Below, piece by piece: positions 45,915 to 55,718 of a DNA stretch of 64,000 nt. The position numbers and the translations under genes are program-made. Source of the stretch: Duganella fentianensis (GTDB lineage: Bacteria; Pseudomonadota; Gammaproteobacteria; Burkholderiales; Burkholderiaceae_D); NCBI RefSeq assembly GCF_009857835.1, contig NZ_WWCL01000001.1:1116001-1180000 (forward strand), in the 5' to 3' direction. Every line of letters starts with the position of its first letter. Positions within the stretch are counted from its first letter, which is position 1. A model generated the notes under the pieces. The model saw only the letters and a program-made list of their open reading frames with translations, ran no database searches and was not told where the DNA came from.

Positions 45915-46286
45915 ATGTTTAGCCCTGATTATGCTCTGTTGTATGTGGAAGATCCGATTGCCAGCGCCGCCTTCTATGCCGGCCTGCTGGGCCAGCAGCC
46001 GGTCGATACGGCCCCCACGTTCTCCCTGTTCATGCTGGAGAACGGCCTGAAGTTCGGCCTGTGGGCCCGTTCTTCCGTCCAGCCCGTGGCGCTGGGCGCC
46101 GGTGGTGGTGGCGAGCTGTGCATCCACGTGGCCGACCGCGCCGCCGTCGATCGCCTGCATGGCCAGTGGGCCGAGCAGGGCGTAGCCATCGCCCAGCGTC
46201 CGGTGGCGCTGGACTTCGGTTACACCTTCGTGGCGCTGGACCGCGATGGCCACCGTCTGCGCGTATTCGTGCGCGAAGGCGACTGA
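45915..46286 (+). CDS. VOC (glyoxalase/bleomycin-resistance fold) protein
   Basis: 123 aa from ATG 45915 with AGGAG eight bases before. Two beta-alpha-beta-beta-beta modules: MFSPDYALLYVEDPIASAAFYAGLLG at the front and FGYTFVALDRDGHRLRVF at the end, where the metal-binding Glu/His of glyoxalases is not obvious. Drug-binding or a metal-dependent reaction are both possible. It is a single gene. Confidence 0.85.
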   Translation: MFSPDYALLYVEDPIASAAFYAGLLGQQPVDTAPTFSLFMLENGLKFGLWARSSVQPVALGAGGGGELCIHVADRAAVDRLHGQWAEQGVAIAQRPVALDFGYTFVALDRDGHRLRVFVREGD

Positions 46287-46348
46287 CCCGCCCCGTAGCG
46301 CGCCAGCCGGCCGCTTGCGGCGGGCGCGCGCGAATTCCTGAATTCCGG

Positions 46349-46409
46349 TTGACACTCAAATTCTAGCGGTGCTATAGTCGGCGGCATGAATTGGTAACGT
46401 TTCCAATTC
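46349..46409 (+). promoter_or_regulatory. Strong promoter with LacI-type operator
   Basis: TTGACA (46349-46354), 18-bp spacer, TATAGT (46373-46378). A near-perfect 22-bp palindrome (46388-46409) centred on TTGGTAACGTTTCCAA follows at about +4 to +25 and would block elongation or open-complex formation. A related site lies at 48950-48965. The LacI-family protein at 47892-48902 is the probable binder. Confidence 0.8.
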
Positions 46410-46445
46410 CGTTCGATGTACCCCCTAGTCTCTTCGCACGAAGTT

Positions 46446-46476
46446 ACCGGCGCTGTGGACGGCGCCGGTTTTTTTT
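46446..46476 (+). terminator. Intrinsic terminator between operator and binding-protein gene
   Basis: The stem ACCGGCGC (46446-46453) / GCGCCGGT (46462-46469) is followed by eight T. A transcript from the promoter at 46349 would be only about 90 nt. It may be a small RNA, an attenuator in the leader of the binding-protein gene, or simply a terminator with a second promoter beyond it (TTGCAT-17-TAGTAT, 46475-46503). Confidence 0.85.
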
Positions 46477-46558
46477 GCATGAACAGGGCAGGCATCGTAG
46501 TATCGCGTTTTATCCCGAATGAGCAATGCTGCCGCCGATCGGCATGCAAGGAGACCGG

Positions 46559-47803
46559 ATGACCCAATACCGTAAGGGCGGCATGGCTGTTGCGGCGCTG
46601 GCCGCGTGGATGCTGGCTGCAGGCGCGCAAGCGGCCGGGCCGAAAGCCGAAGTAATGCACTGGTGGACCTCGAGCAGCGAGTCTGCCGCCGTGCGCAAAT
46701 TTGCCGATGCCTACCGCGCTGCCGGTGGCGTGTGGGTCGATACTGCGATTGCCGGTGCCGATCAGGCCAAGGCCGTGGCGATCAACCGCATCGTCGGCGG
46801 CAATCCGCCCACTGCGGCGCAATTCAACACCACCAAACAGTTCCGTGATCTGATCGATCAGGGCTCGCTCAACAATGTCGACGATGTGGCCCTGCGCGAC
46901 AAGTGGGACCAGCTACTGCCCGGCCCCATGCTCGATGTGATCAAGGTGAAGGGCCATTACTACGCGCTGCCCGTCAACATCCATATGTCGACCTGGATCT
47001 GGTATTCCAAGGCCGCGTTCAAGAAAGCCGGCATCACCAAGGAGCCGGCCACGCCGGACGAACTGTTTGCCGCACTGGATAAACTCAAGGCCGCAGGGCT
47101 GATCGGTCTGGCCCATGGCGGTCAGGCCTGGCAGGAGAACATCCTGTTCCAGGCCATGCTGGCCAATGTGGGCGGCAAGGAGCTGTATCTGCAGGTGCTG
47201 CGCGACCGTAATCCGAAAGCGCTGAATTCGGAAGCCTTCAAGCAGGTGCTGGTGGCGTTCAAGCGTCTGCAAAGCTATGTCGATGCCGGTTCGCCTAACC
47301 GTAACTGGAACGATGCCACGGCCATGCTAATCAGCGGTAAAGCCGGGGTGCAGATCATGGGTGACTGGGCCAAGGGCGAATTCTCGGCAGCGCGCCAGAG
47401 CGCCGGCAAGGACTTCGGCTGCATTGCCGGTCTGGGCCCGCAAGTGCCGTATCTGATACAGGGCGATGCTTTCGTGTTCCCGAAAACGGCCAATGCCGAT
47501 GCCGTGAAAGCACAGAAGCTGCTGGCCACCACGCTGATGGCGCCGGCCGCCCAGCTGGAATTCAGCAAGCTGAAAGGCTCGCTGCCGGTGCGCAGCGATA
47601 TCGATGTGTCGACCATGGATGCGTGTGCCCAGGCCGGCATGGCTGCCATGAAGGACAAGTCGCGTCAGGTCGGCATGATAGAGGTGTACATCACGCCCGA
47701 CCAGAATGGCGCCTTGCAGGACGTGCTGACGGCGTTCTGGAATACCCGCATGCCGGTGGAAAAAGCCCAGAAGAGCATCGCTGCGGCGCTGCTGCAGGAC
47801 TAG
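46559..47803 (+). CDS. Sugar ABC transporter binding protein (family 1), orphan
   Basis: 414 aa from ATG 46559 (AAGGAGA upstream). Signal peptide ending AQAAG. EVMHWWTSSSESAAVRKFADAY and LINIHM-like LPVNIHMSTWIWYSKAAFKKAG, and GVQIMGDWAKGEF, are typical of glucose/mannose-type binding proteins. No permease or ATPase gene adjoins it; the LacI gene follows. It likely works with a distant transporter, or the sugars released by the GH enzymes enter by the MFS carrier. Probably controlled by the LacI-type operator upstream. Confidence 0.9.
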   Translation: MTQYRKGGMAVAALAAWMLAAGAQAAGPKAEVMHWWTSSSESAAVRKFADAYRAAGGVWVDTAIAGADQAKAVAINRIVGGNPPTAAQFNTTKQFRDLIDQGSLNNVDDVALRDKWDQLLPGPMLDVIKVKGHYYALPVNIHMSTWIWYSKAAFKKAGITKEPATPDELFAALDKLKAAGLIGLAHGGQAWQENILFQAMLANVGGKELYLQVLRDRNPKALNSEAFKQVLVAFKRLQSYVDAGSPNRNWNDATAMLISGKAGVQIMGDWAKGEFSAARQSAGKDFGCIAGLGPQVPYLIQGDAFVFPKTANADAVKAQKLLATTLMAPAAQLEFSKLKGSLPVRSDIDVSTMDACAQAGMAAMKDKSRQVGMIEVYITPDQNGALQDVLTAFWNTRMPVEKAQKSIAAALLQD

Positions 47804-47891
47804 GTGGGTAGGGCCGATCATGACAGCTTGTCATGGCGGCAGGCCATGCGGTATGCTTGCCGCCGCATAGACTGAACGGACAGGGGAACTC

Positions 47892-48902
47892 GTGGCAACC
47901 ATTAAAGACGTAGCCCGCCTGGCGGGAGTAGGGCTGGGCACGGCGTCGCGGGTGATCAGCGGTAAAGGCTCGGTGTCGCCGGCCACGCTGGAAAAAGTAC
48001 GCAAGGCCATAGAGGAGCTGGATTTCCGTCCCTCGCATGCAGCGCGTACTCTGCTGTCCGGTAATTCGCAGATGATAGGCGTGTACATTCCGTATCTGAG
48101 CGGGACCTTCTACACGCCCATCCTGCAGTCCATTTACACGGCGCTGCGCGCGGCCGGGCTGAATATGGTGGTGGCGTTCGGGGTGGGCGAAGGCGATGCG
48201 CGCCAGCAGGCCATCGAAGGGATGAACTTCCTGATCGAACGCGGTAGCGATGGTCTGATCGTGATGACCAACTCGCTCGAAGAGGAAGACTTTGCGGCAC
48301 TGGGGCCGTTTCAGGCGCGCGTGGTGGTGATCAACCACGAATTCGCCAGCATCGCCGAACAGTGCTTCACGGTCGATCATGAAGCCGGTGGCCGGCTGGC
48401 CGCGCAGACGCTGCTGGCGCAGCAGCACCGCAAGATTGCCGTGATCGCCGGCCGTGCCAGCGCCCCCGACAATCAGGCGCGCATCGCCGGCTTCATGGCG
48501 GAGCTGGAAGCGGCAGGCATCGCTCCCGCTTCCGTGTGGATGGAAGACGGCGAGTTTTCGCCGGAAGGCGGCTGGGCCTGTGCCGAGCGCCTGCTCAAGT
48601 CGGGCTATGAATTTACCGCGCTGTTCTGCGCCAACGATGAAATGGCGGTAGGTGCGCTGTCCTGCTTCCAGCAGGCTGGCGTGGCCGTGCCGCAGCAGGT
48701 GTCGGTGCTTGGTTACGATGATACGCATAGCGCGGAATTCACTGCGCCGCGCCTGACCAGCGTGCACATACCGTGGAGCGAAATGACGCTGAACGGACTG
48801 AATTTTCTGCTCAACCGCTGCTATGATATGCAGCGGCCGGTGGAACGGCAGTACCGCGTGCATGTAGCCGAGCGGGCTTCGCTGGCTGCGGCGGGGAAGT
48901 AA
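47892..48902 (+). CDS. LacI-family regulator of the beta-glucoside locus
   Basis: 336 aa, GTG start. HTH: MATIKDVARLAGVGLGTASR, hinge helix HAARTLLSG, then a sugar-binding domain (IGVYIPYLSGTFYTPIL to TSVHIPWSEMTLNGL). Matching operators lie before the binding-protein gene and before the GH5 operon, on both sides of this gene. It likely represses both until a beta-glucan breakdown product binds. Confidence 0.92.
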   Translation: MATIKDVARLAGVGLGTASRVISGKGSVSPATLEKVRKAIEELDFRPSHAARTLLSGNSQMIGVYIPYLSGTFYTPILQSIYTALRAAGLNMVVAFGVGEGDARQQAIEGMNFLIERGSDGLIVMTNSLEEEDFAALGPFQARVVVINHEFASIAEQCFTVDHEAGGRLAAQTLLAQQHRKIAVIAGRASAPDNQARIAGFMAELEAAGIAPASVWMEDGEFSPEGGWACAERLLKSGYEFTALFCANDEMAVGALSCFQQAGVAVPQQVSVLGYDDTHSAEFTAPRLTSVHIPWSEMTLNGLNFLLNRCYDMQRPVERQYRVHVAERASLAAAGK

Positions 48903-48913
48903 TAGACAGGGGG

Positions 48914-48940
48914 AAGGGCAGGCTGGTTTGCCCTTTTTTT
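48914..48940 (+). terminator. Intrinsic terminator of the LacI gene
   Basis: The stem AAGGGCA (48914-48920) / TGCCCTT (48929-48935) is followed by T to 48940. It sits directly against the next operator. Confidence 0.88.
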
Positions 48941-48949
48941 GCAGTGCTA

Positions 48950-48965
48950 TTGGAAACGGTTCCAA
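48950..48965 (+). promoter_or_regulatory. LacI-type operator before the GH5-GH1-GH3-MFS operon
   Basis: TTGGAAACGGTTCCAA is a near-perfect palindrome around C-G and resembles the site at 46388-46409. A TGCTAT just before it could be the -10. No clear -35 is seen because the LacI terminator occupies the space. Confidence 0.75.
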
Positions 48966-48979
48966 ATTTGGGAGTGGCC

Positions 48980-50272
48980 ATGTTTACCAAGCGTTTGCTG
49001 TGCGCCGTCAGCCTGCTGGCGGCACTGCTGCCGGCGGCACCTACATGGGCCCAGCCGCTGTCCATGCTGCATACGCAGGGCGGGCGCTGGCTCGATGCCG
49101 CTGGCCAGCCGGTGGCGCTGCGCGGCATTAACTTCGGCAACTACCTGATGCAGGAATTCTGGATGATGGGGCAGGGCAGCGCCGGCATCGATGACCAGTG
49201 CAAGCTGGAGGCCGTGGTGGATCGCCGCTTCGGCTACGCCGAGCGCGAACGCCTGTACCGCCTGTTCCGCGACCACTGGATCACGGAGCGCGACTGGGAT
49301 CTGCTGCCGCAACTGAAGCTCAATCTGGTGCGCCTGCCGTTCATCTACAGCGTGGTGGAAGATGAAAGGCAGCCTTACCAGTTGCGCGCGGACGCGTGGC
49401 ACTATCTGGATCAGGCCATCAACGAGGCCGAGCAGCGCGGCATCTATGTGGTGCTGGATCTGCATGGCGCCGTCGGCAGCCAGGGCTGGGAACATCACAG
49501 CGGCTGCGCAGGAAAAAATCTCTACTGGAGCACACCCGAATACCAGCAGCGCACCATCTGGCTGTGGCAGCAGATCGCCGCGCGCTACAAGGACCGCGCT
49601 GCCGTAGCCGGCTACAGCATCCTTAACGAACCCTGGGGCACCACGCCGGAACATCTGGCCACCGTGATGGACACGCTGTATCAGGCCATCCGCGCGGTGG
49701 ATCCCAACCACGTGATCATCCTGCCCGGCCATAACCTCGGCTTTGACGCCTACGGCAAACCGGCCGAACATGGCCAGCAAAATGTGGCCATTGAAATGCA
49801 TCCCTATCCCGGCCACTTCGGCTGGGGCAAGCCGGGCTTGCAGGTACACCGCGACTGGCTGGAATGCGGCAGCGACGGCAACAGCGGCATGTGCGAGTGG
49901 CAGCGCAAGCTGGCCGAACGCGATGCGGCTTTCTTCGTGGGCGAGTTCCAGCCATGGGCCTTCATGGGGCCGGAGCTGGGCGGCCAGATCATGCGCGTCA
50001 GCTACGACACTTACACGGCACAAGGCTGGGCCGCCACGGCGTGGGCCTACAAAGTCGTCAGCAATCAGGGCGGGCAGGGCAACGGCAGCTGGGGACTGGT
50101 GACTAACGCCCGCAGCGCGAAAATTCCATCCATCGATTTCAATACGGCCACGCTGGCCGAGATCGAAAACCTGTTCCGCCAGTTTGGCAGCGTACCGTAT
50201 GAAGTCATCGCCGGTGCGCAGCAATGGATGAATGCTCCCGTACCGCCCACACCGTTCAACAAGAAAAAATGA
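48980..50272 (+). CDS. Glycoside hydrolase family 5 (exported beta-glucanase/cellulase-type)
   Basis: 430 aa from ATG 48980 with GGAG upstream. Signal peptide about 1-25. GH5 TIM barrel: ALRGINFGNYL near the start, LNLVRLPFIYS, acid/base Glu217 (ILNEPWG) and nucleophile Glu322 (VGEFQPW). It probably cuts beta-linked glucan outside the cytoplasm. First gene of the LacI-controlled operon; its stop overlaps the GH1 start (ATGA). Substrate could be cellulose, mixed-linkage glucan or laminarin. Confidence 0.9.
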   Translation: MFTKRLLCAVSLLAALLPAAPTWAQPLSMLHTQGGRWLDAAGQPVALRGINFGNYLMQEFWMMGQGSAGIDDQCKLEAVVDRRFGYAERERLYRLFRDHWITERDWDLLPQLKLNLVRLPFIYSVVEDERQPYQLRADAWHYLDQAINEAEQRGIYVVLDLHGAVGSQGWEHHSGCAGKNLYWSTPEYQQRTIWLWQQIAARYKDRAAVAGYSILNEPWGTTPEHLATVMDTLYQAIRAVDPNHVIILPGHNLGFDAYGKPAEHGQQNVAIEMHPYPGHFGWGKPGLQVHRDWLECGSDGNSGMCEWQRKLAERDAAFFVGEFQPWAFMGPELGGQIMRVSYDTYTAQGWAATAWAYKVVSNQGGQGNGSWGLVTNARSAKIPSIDFNTATLAEIENLFRQFGSVPYEVIAGAQQWMNAPVPPTPFNKKK

Positions 50273-51642
50273 AGACACCGATATTTAAAGACCTGCCCAT
50301 GGCGATCCGGCGCGCCGACTTTGCCGACGATTTCGTCTGGGGCGTCTCCACTTCGTCCTACCAGATCGAAGGCGCTGCCACGCTGGATGGCCGCGTGCCG
50401 TCGATCTGGGATACCTTCAGTGCCACGCCGGGCAAGGTGCGCGATGGCAGCACAGGTGCGGTGGCCTGCGATCATTATCATCGCTGGGAGCAGGATCTGG
50501 ATCTGGCGCAGTCCATGGGCCTGACGGCCTACCGCTTTTCGATTGCATGGCCGCGTATTTTCAACGGCCGCGATGCCACGCCCAACGCCAAGGGGCTGGA
50601 GTTCTATTCGAAGCTGGTGGATGGCATGCTGGCGCGTGGCCTGCAGCCGTGGTGCACGCTGTACCACTGGGATCTGCCGCAGACGCTGCAGGATCAGGGC
50701 GGCTGGGCCAGCCGCGCCACGATAGACGCATTCCTGCAGTATGTGGATGTGGTGACGCGCCATCTGGGCAACCGTGTGCGCCACTGGATTACCCACAACG
50801 AACCGTGGTGCACCGCCATGCACGGCAACTGGGACGGCATGCATGCGCCGGGCCACCGCAGCCTGCCGCTGGCCCTGCAGGTGTGCCATCACGTGATGGT
50901 GTCGCATGGCCGCGCCGTGGCGCTGATCCGCGCCAACGTGCCGGATGCGCAGGTGGGCATTGCTCTGAGCCTGCACCCGGTCCATGCTGCCAGCAGCAGC
51001 GCGGAAGATCAGGCTGCCGTGCAGCGCCACGACGGGCTGCGCAACCGCTGGTTCCTCGATCCCCTGTATGGCCGTGGCTATCCGGCGCAGGTGCTGGAAC
51101 TGGTGGGGGACGATGCGCCGCACATCGAGGCGGGCGACATGGAAGCCATTGCCGCGCCGCTGGATTTCCTCGGCGTGAACTACTACTTCCCCGAAGTGGT
51201 ACGCGATGCGCCGGAACAGTATCCGCTGCGCAGCGCCATCGTCCATCCGCAAGGGCGCGAACGTACGGCCTTCGGCTGGGAAGTGGCGCCGCAAGGCATG
51301 GTGGAGCTGCTGGCGCGCATAGCGCGCGACTATCCTGCAGGCCCGCTCTACATCACGGAAAACGGTTCGACCTATGAAGACCGGGTCGAAGCCGACGGCA
51401 GCATCAACGACCTGCAGCGGCGCGATTATCTGATCCGCCATCTGGCGGCCATGCGTACTGCCATTGCATCAGGTGCTAATATCCGCGGCTATTTTGCATG
51501 GAGCCTGCTGGATAATTTTGAATGGGCAGAAGGCTATCTGCGGCGCTTCGGCCTGACCTATATCGACTACGCCACGCAAGAGCGCACGCTCAAGCATAGC
51601 GGCCACTGGTACAGCGCTTTTCTGCACGGCGCGCACAACTAA
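50269..51642 (+). CDS. Glycoside hydrolase family 1 beta-glucosidase (cytoplasmic)
   Basis: 457 aa from ATG 50269, overlapping the GH5 stop by four bases; an ATG at 50299 is possible. No signal peptide. FVWGVSTSSYQIEGA, acid/base Glu178 (THNEPW) and nucleophile Glu364 (YITENGS) are intact, as is the aglycone-site FAWSLLDNFEWAEGY. It should split imported cellobiose or other beta-glucosides to glucose. Confidence 0.95.
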   Translation: MKTPIFKDLPMAIRRADFADDFVWGVSTSSYQIEGAATLDGRVPSIWDTFSATPGKVRDGSTGAVACDHYHRWEQDLDLAQSMGLTAYRFSIAWPRIFNGRDATPNAKGLEFYSKLVDGMLARGLQPWCTLYHWDLPQTLQDQGGWASRATIDAFLQYVDVVTRHLGNRVRHWITHNEPWCTAMHGNWDGMHAPGHRSLPLALQVCHHVMVSHGRAVALIRANVPDAQVGIALSLHPVHAASSSAEDQAAVQRHDGLRNRWFLDPLYGRGYPAQVLELVGDDAPHIEAGDMEAIAAPLDFLGVNYYFPEVVRDAPEQYPLRSAIVHPQGRERTAFGWEVAPQGMVELLARIARDYPAGPLYITENGSTYEDRVEADGSINDLQRRDYLIRHLAAMRTAIASGANIRGYFAWSLLDNFEWAEGYLRRFGLTYIDYATQERTLKHSGHWYSAFLHGAHN

Positions 51643-51666
51643 ATCACACAAGGGGACAGCAAAACC

Positions 51667-54207
51667 ATGAAGACCACTCCACACAACTACCTGATGCGCC
51701 GCGCCGTACTGGCCGCCACGCTGGCTTTGAGCGCCGGCGCTGTTACCGCTACCGTGACTGCGGCACAGAGTGCGCCGCTCAAGGACTGGCCGCACATCAC
51801 CAGCGCCGTCAAGCAGGACAAGGCGATGGAAGCACGCATTGCGCAGATCGTGGCCGGCATGACGCTGGCGCAGAAAGTGGGCCAGATCACCCAGCCGGAA
51901 ATCAAGTTCATCACGCCCGAGCAGGTGCGCGAGTACTACATCGGCTCCGTGCTGAATGGTGGCGGCAGCTGGCCGCAAGGGAACAAGTATGCGACAGCAG
52001 CGGACTGGGTGAAGCTGGCCGACGCCTACTACGACGCTTCCATGAGCACCGATATGAAGGTGCAGGTACCCGTGATCTGGGGCATAGACGCGATGCACGG
52101 CAATAGCAATATGTATGGCGCCACGCTGTTCCCGCACAACATAGGCCTCGGCGCTGCGCGCGATAAAAAGCTGGTCGGCGAAATGGCGCAGGCTGTGGCC
52201 AAAGCCGTGCGCGCCACCGGTATCGACTGGGTGTTTGCGCCGACGCTGGCCGTGGTGCGTGATGATCGCTGGGGCCGTACCTACGAAAGCTTCTCGGAAG
52301 ATCCGGCCATCGTCAAAGACTATGCAGCAGCCTATGTGCAGGGTCTGCAGGGCGATCTGAAAGCCGACAACACGGTGGTGGCCACGGCCAAACACTTCGT
52401 GGGCGACGGTGGTACGGCAGAAGGCAAGGACCGCGGCGTCAACCGTTCCAGCAAGGCGGACATGATCAACATCCATGCACAGGGCTACTACCCGGCACTG
52501 CAGGCCGGCGTGCAGACGGTGATGGCCTCCTTCAATAGCTGGAACGATGTGGATGGCGGGGTTGATTACGGCAAGATGCACGGCAGTAAAGCCCTGCTGA
52601 CGGATGCGCTGAAAACCAAAATGGGCTTTGATGGTCTGATCGTCAGCGACTGGAATGCCATCGATGAAGTGCCGGGCTGCACGGTCGACAGCTGCCCCGC
52701 TTCGATCAATGCCGGTGTCGATATGGTGATGGTGCCCGAGCACTGGAAAACCTTTATCGCCAATACCATCGCACAGGTGGAGAAGGGCCAGATTCCCATG
52801 TCGCGCATCGATGATGCCGTGACCCGCATCCTGCGCGTGAAGCTGCGCGCCGGTCTGTTCGATGGCAAGAAGCCTTCGCAGAATGCCTATGCCGGCAAGC
52901 AGGAAGCGCTGCAGGCGCGCGCGCTGGCCCGTCAGGCCGTGCGCGAATCGCTGGTGCTGCTGAAGAATAACGGCGGCGTGCTGCCGCTGGCGCGCGGCAA
53001 GAAGGTGCTGGTAGTGGGCAAGAGCGCCGACAATCTGGCCAACCAGTCGGGTGGCTGGTCGCTGACGTGGCAGGGTACGGACAACAAGAACTCCGACTAT
53101 CCGATCAGCGACAGCATCCTCGCCGGCATACAGGATGCTGTGGGCAAGGCGAATGTCACCTTTAGCGAAAACGCGGCCGGTGTCGATGTGGCGCAGTTCG
53201 ATGCCGTGATTGCCGTGATCGGCGAGACGCCGTATGCGGAAGGTGATGGCGATATCGGCCCGTCCGGTACGCTGCGCCTGTCCGGCCGCCATCCGGAAGA
53301 TCTGGCTGTGCTGCAGGCTGTCGCAGGCAAGGGCAAGCCGGTGGTAACGGTGCTGATGTCGGGCCGTCCAATGTATGTGAACGACCTGCTGAATCTGTCG
53401 GACAGCTTTGTGGCCGCATGGCTGCCCGGCACCGAAGGCAAGGGCGTGGCCGATGTGCTGTTCCGCAAAGCTGATGGCAGGGTCAATACTGACTTCCGCG
53501 GCAAGCTGTCGTTCTCGTGGCCGAAATCGGCCTGCCAGTCGCCTCTCAACGTGGGCGATGCCAAGTACGATCCGCTGTTCAAATTCGGCTATGGTCTGAA
53601 CTACCACAGCAAGGCCAGCGTACCCCAGCTCGATACCAGCTATCCGGCTGGCGGTTGCGGCAAGACCACGGCCATGCCTATCTACGCACCGGCCGACCGT
53701 TCTACCTATGCGCTGTATGTGAGCAGCGCAGGCCAGCGCGTGGCGCTCGGTGCAGACCTGAACGCTGTGTTCAAGCTGCCGACCGTGAAAGTGGAAACTG
53801 CACAGGTAAATACCCAGCAGGATGCCAAGCGCCTGACCTGGAGCGGCCCCGCCAAACTGGAAGCGCAGGCTGCCAAAGCCGCGCCGCTGCCAGTGTACGC
53901 CAGTCAGGATGCCGCGCTGCAGTTCGATGTGATCGTGGCCGTTGCGCCGCAAGGCAAGGTGGCGGTGGGTGTGGATGGCACCGAGCTCGATGCCAGCGCC
54001 ATCTTCCAGCGTCTGGCCGGCAAGGAAAAGCAGACGGTGAAAATGCCGCTGGCCTGCTTCAGCGCCCGTGGTGCGGCATTGTCGGCCATTAGCGTGCCGT
54101 TCAGCGTGGCCGCTGATGCTACCTTCAGCGCCAGCTTCGCCAATGTGCAGATCGTCGGCGGCGCTGCCAAAGATGCCGATGCGCTCAAGTGCAGCGACTT
54201 CAAATAA
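51667..54207 (+). CDS. Glycoside hydrolase family 3 exo-beta-glucosidase (ExoP-like)
   Basis: 846 aa with signal peptide (about 1-33). GH3 N-domain with WGIDAMHGNSNMYGATLFPHN-like substrate loop and nucleophile Asp328 (LIVSDWNA); a C-domain with GETPYAEGDGDIG; then a beta-sandwich tail of about 160 residues like the Exop_C domain. Exported, probably periplasmic or outer-membrane-associated, it releases glucose from oligomers made by the GH5 enzyme. It lies 24 bp after GH1. Confidence 0.95.
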   Translation: MKTTPHNYLMRRAVLAATLALSAGAVTATVTAAQSAPLKDWPHITSAVKQDKAMEARIAQIVAGMTLAQKVGQITQPEIKFITPEQVREYYIGSVLNGGGSWPQGNKYATAADWVKLADAYYDASMSTDMKVQVPVIWGIDAMHGNSNMYGATLFPHNIGLGAARDKKLVGEMAQAVAKAVRATGIDWVFAPTLAVVRDDRWGRTYESFSEDPAIVKDYAAAYVQGLQGDLKADNTVVATAKHFVGDGGTAEGKDRGVNRSSKADMINIHAQGYYPALQAGVQTVMASFNSWNDVDGGVDYGKMHGSKALLTDALKTKMGFDGLIVSDWNAIDEVPGCTVDSCPASINAGVDMVMVPEHWKTFIANTIAQVEKGQIPMSRIDDAVTRILRVKLRAGLFDGKKPSQNAYAGKQEALQARALARQAVRESLVLLKNNGGVLPLARGKKVLVVGKSADNLANQSGGWSLTWQGTDNKNSDYPISDSILAGIQDAVGKANVTFSENAAGVDVAQFDAVIAVIGETPYAEGDGDIGPSGTLRLSGRHPEDLAVLQAVAGKGKPVVTVLMSGRPMYVNDLLNLSDSFVAAWLPGTEGKGVADVLFRKADGRVNTDFRGKLSFSWPKSACQSPLNVGDAKYDPLFKFGYGLNYHSKASVPQLDTSYPAGGCGKTTAMPIYAPADRSTYALYVSSAGQRVALGADLNAVFKLPTVKVETAQVNTQQDAKRLTWSGPAKLEAQAAKAAPLPVYASQDAALQFDVIVAVAPQGKVAVGVDGTELDASAIFQRLAGKEKQTVKMPLACFSARGAALSAISVPFSVAADATFSASFANVQIVGGAAKDADALKCSDFK

Positions 54208-54228
54208 ACAGACGGAGACTACAGAATC

Positions 54229-55512
54229 ATGGAACACCATTCCTCTAGCATGCCGCTACGCGGCGAGATGGCGCAGGGAGCCAGCAATACCGGCCCGCTC
54301 GTCATCGTCACCATCCTGTTCTTCATGTGGGGCCTGCTCACGTCGCTCAACGACGTGCTGATCCCGCACCTGAAAGCCGTCTACACGCTGAGCTATGTGC
54401 AGGCCATGCTGGTGCAGTTCTGCTTCTTCGGCGCCTACTTCATCGTCTCCATACCGGCCGGTATGCTGATCAAGAAGATAGGCTATCAGCATGGGGCGGT
54501 AGCGGGGCTGACCATTGCCGCTGCCGGTTGCGCGCTGTTCTATCCGGCCGCCACCAGCGGCTACACGCTGTTCCTGATTGCCTTCTTCGTGCTGGCCGGT
54601 GGCATCACCATCCTGCAGGTGGCGGCCAATCCTTATGTGACGGTACTGGGTGACCCGCAGACGGCGTCGAGCCGTTTGACGTTAACGCAGGCCTTCAACT
54701 CGCTGGGCACTACCGTGGCGCCTACGCTGGGTGGCATGCTGATACTGGCGGGCGGCGTACTGAGTGCGGAAGATCTGGCCAAACAGAGCAGCGAGCAGCT
54801 GGCGGCCTACCATGCGTCGCAGGCTGCTGCCGTACAGGGGCCGTATCTGGCGCTGGCGGCTGCCTTGCTGCTGCTGGCCGTGCTGTTTGCCATGGCCCGT
54901 CTGCCCAAGATTGTCGATGGCGAACAGGCCAGCACGGGCGGCTGGTCGCAAGTGCTGCAGCAGCGCCATCTGGTGCTGGGCGCGCTCGCCATCTTCCTCT
55001 ACGTGGGCGGTGAAGTCAGCATCGGCAGCTTCCTGATCAACTTCCTCGGCGATGCCAAGGTGGCGGGCCTGTCCGCCGCCGATGCTGCGCCTTTCGTCAG
55101 CTACTACTGGGGTGGCGCCATGGTGGGCCGCTTCATCGGCTTTGCCGCCATGCGCTACATCAGCCCCGGCAAGGCGCTGGCCTTCAATGCAGCGGCGGTG
55201 ATTGCGCTGGTCCTGCTGGGCATATTCGGCAGCGGCCATGTGGCCATGTGGGCCATGCTGGCCGTGGGCCTGTTCAACTCCATCATGTTCCCGACCATTT
55301 TCTCGATGGCGCTGAACAAACTGGGCCCGCTGACGGGGCAGGGTTCCGGCCTGCTGTGCATGGCCATCGTCGGCGGCGCGCTGGTGCCGTTTGCACAGGG
55401 CCTGCTGGCCGACAGCATCAGCCTGCAAACCTCCTTCTTTGTACCGGCAGCCTGCTACACCTTCATCCTGTATTTCGGTCTGAAGTACGCGAATATGTAC
55501 ACGGAAGAGTAA
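54229..55512 (+). CDS. FucP/GluP-family sugar:H+ symporter
   Basis: 427 aa, twelve predicted helices. [21 protein letters not shown] and [23 protein letters not shown] are the FucP/GluP signatures, with the acidic residue of NDVL in TM1 used for proton coupling. It should import the glucose or disaccharide made by the GH5/GH3 enzymes. It is the last gene of the operon, with a terminator after it. Confidence 0.93.
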   Translation: MEHHSSSMPLRGEMAQGASNTGPLVIVTILFFMWGLLTSLNDVLIPHLKAVYTLSYVQAMLVQFCFFGAYFIVSIPAGMLIKKIGYQHGAVAGLTIAAAGCALFYPAATSGYTLFLIAFFVLAGGITILQVAANPYVTVLGDPQTASSRLTLTQAFNSLGTTVAPTLGGMLILAGGVLSAEDLAKQSSEQLAAYHASQAAAVQGPYLALAAALLLLAVLFAMARLPKIVDGEQASTGGWSQVLQQRHLVLGALAIFLYVGGEVSIGSFLINFLGDAKVAGLSAADAAPFVSYYWGGAMVGRFIGFAAMRYISPGKALAFNAAAVIALVLLGIFGSGHVAMWAMLAVGLFNSIMFPTIFSMALNKLGPLTGQGSGLLCMAIVGGALVPFAQGLLADSISLQTSFFVPAACYTFILYFGLKYANMYTEE

Positions 55513-55533
55513 CAAGGGCTTTGGTATGGCCCG

Positions 55534-55578
55534 AACGGGGGGAGGTGCGCGCAAGCGGCCTGCCCCCGTTTTCTTTTT
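55534..55578 (+). terminator. Intrinsic terminator of the beta-glucan operon
   Basis: The stem AACGGGGG (55534-55541) / CCCCCGTT (55563-55570) has a long loop and a T-rich tail. Confidence 0.75.
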
Positions 55579-55718
55579 GCGACGCCTTCTATTGTTTTGA
55601 TTTTTTGATCTGGCGCATGGAAACCGTGCTTTAGAGTGCGGCCTCCCATTTTTGTCTTGTGCAGCGCACTATCATGGCACTCTATTCCATGAATTTCTAT
55701 GTAAAAGAGGGCAGTGAC

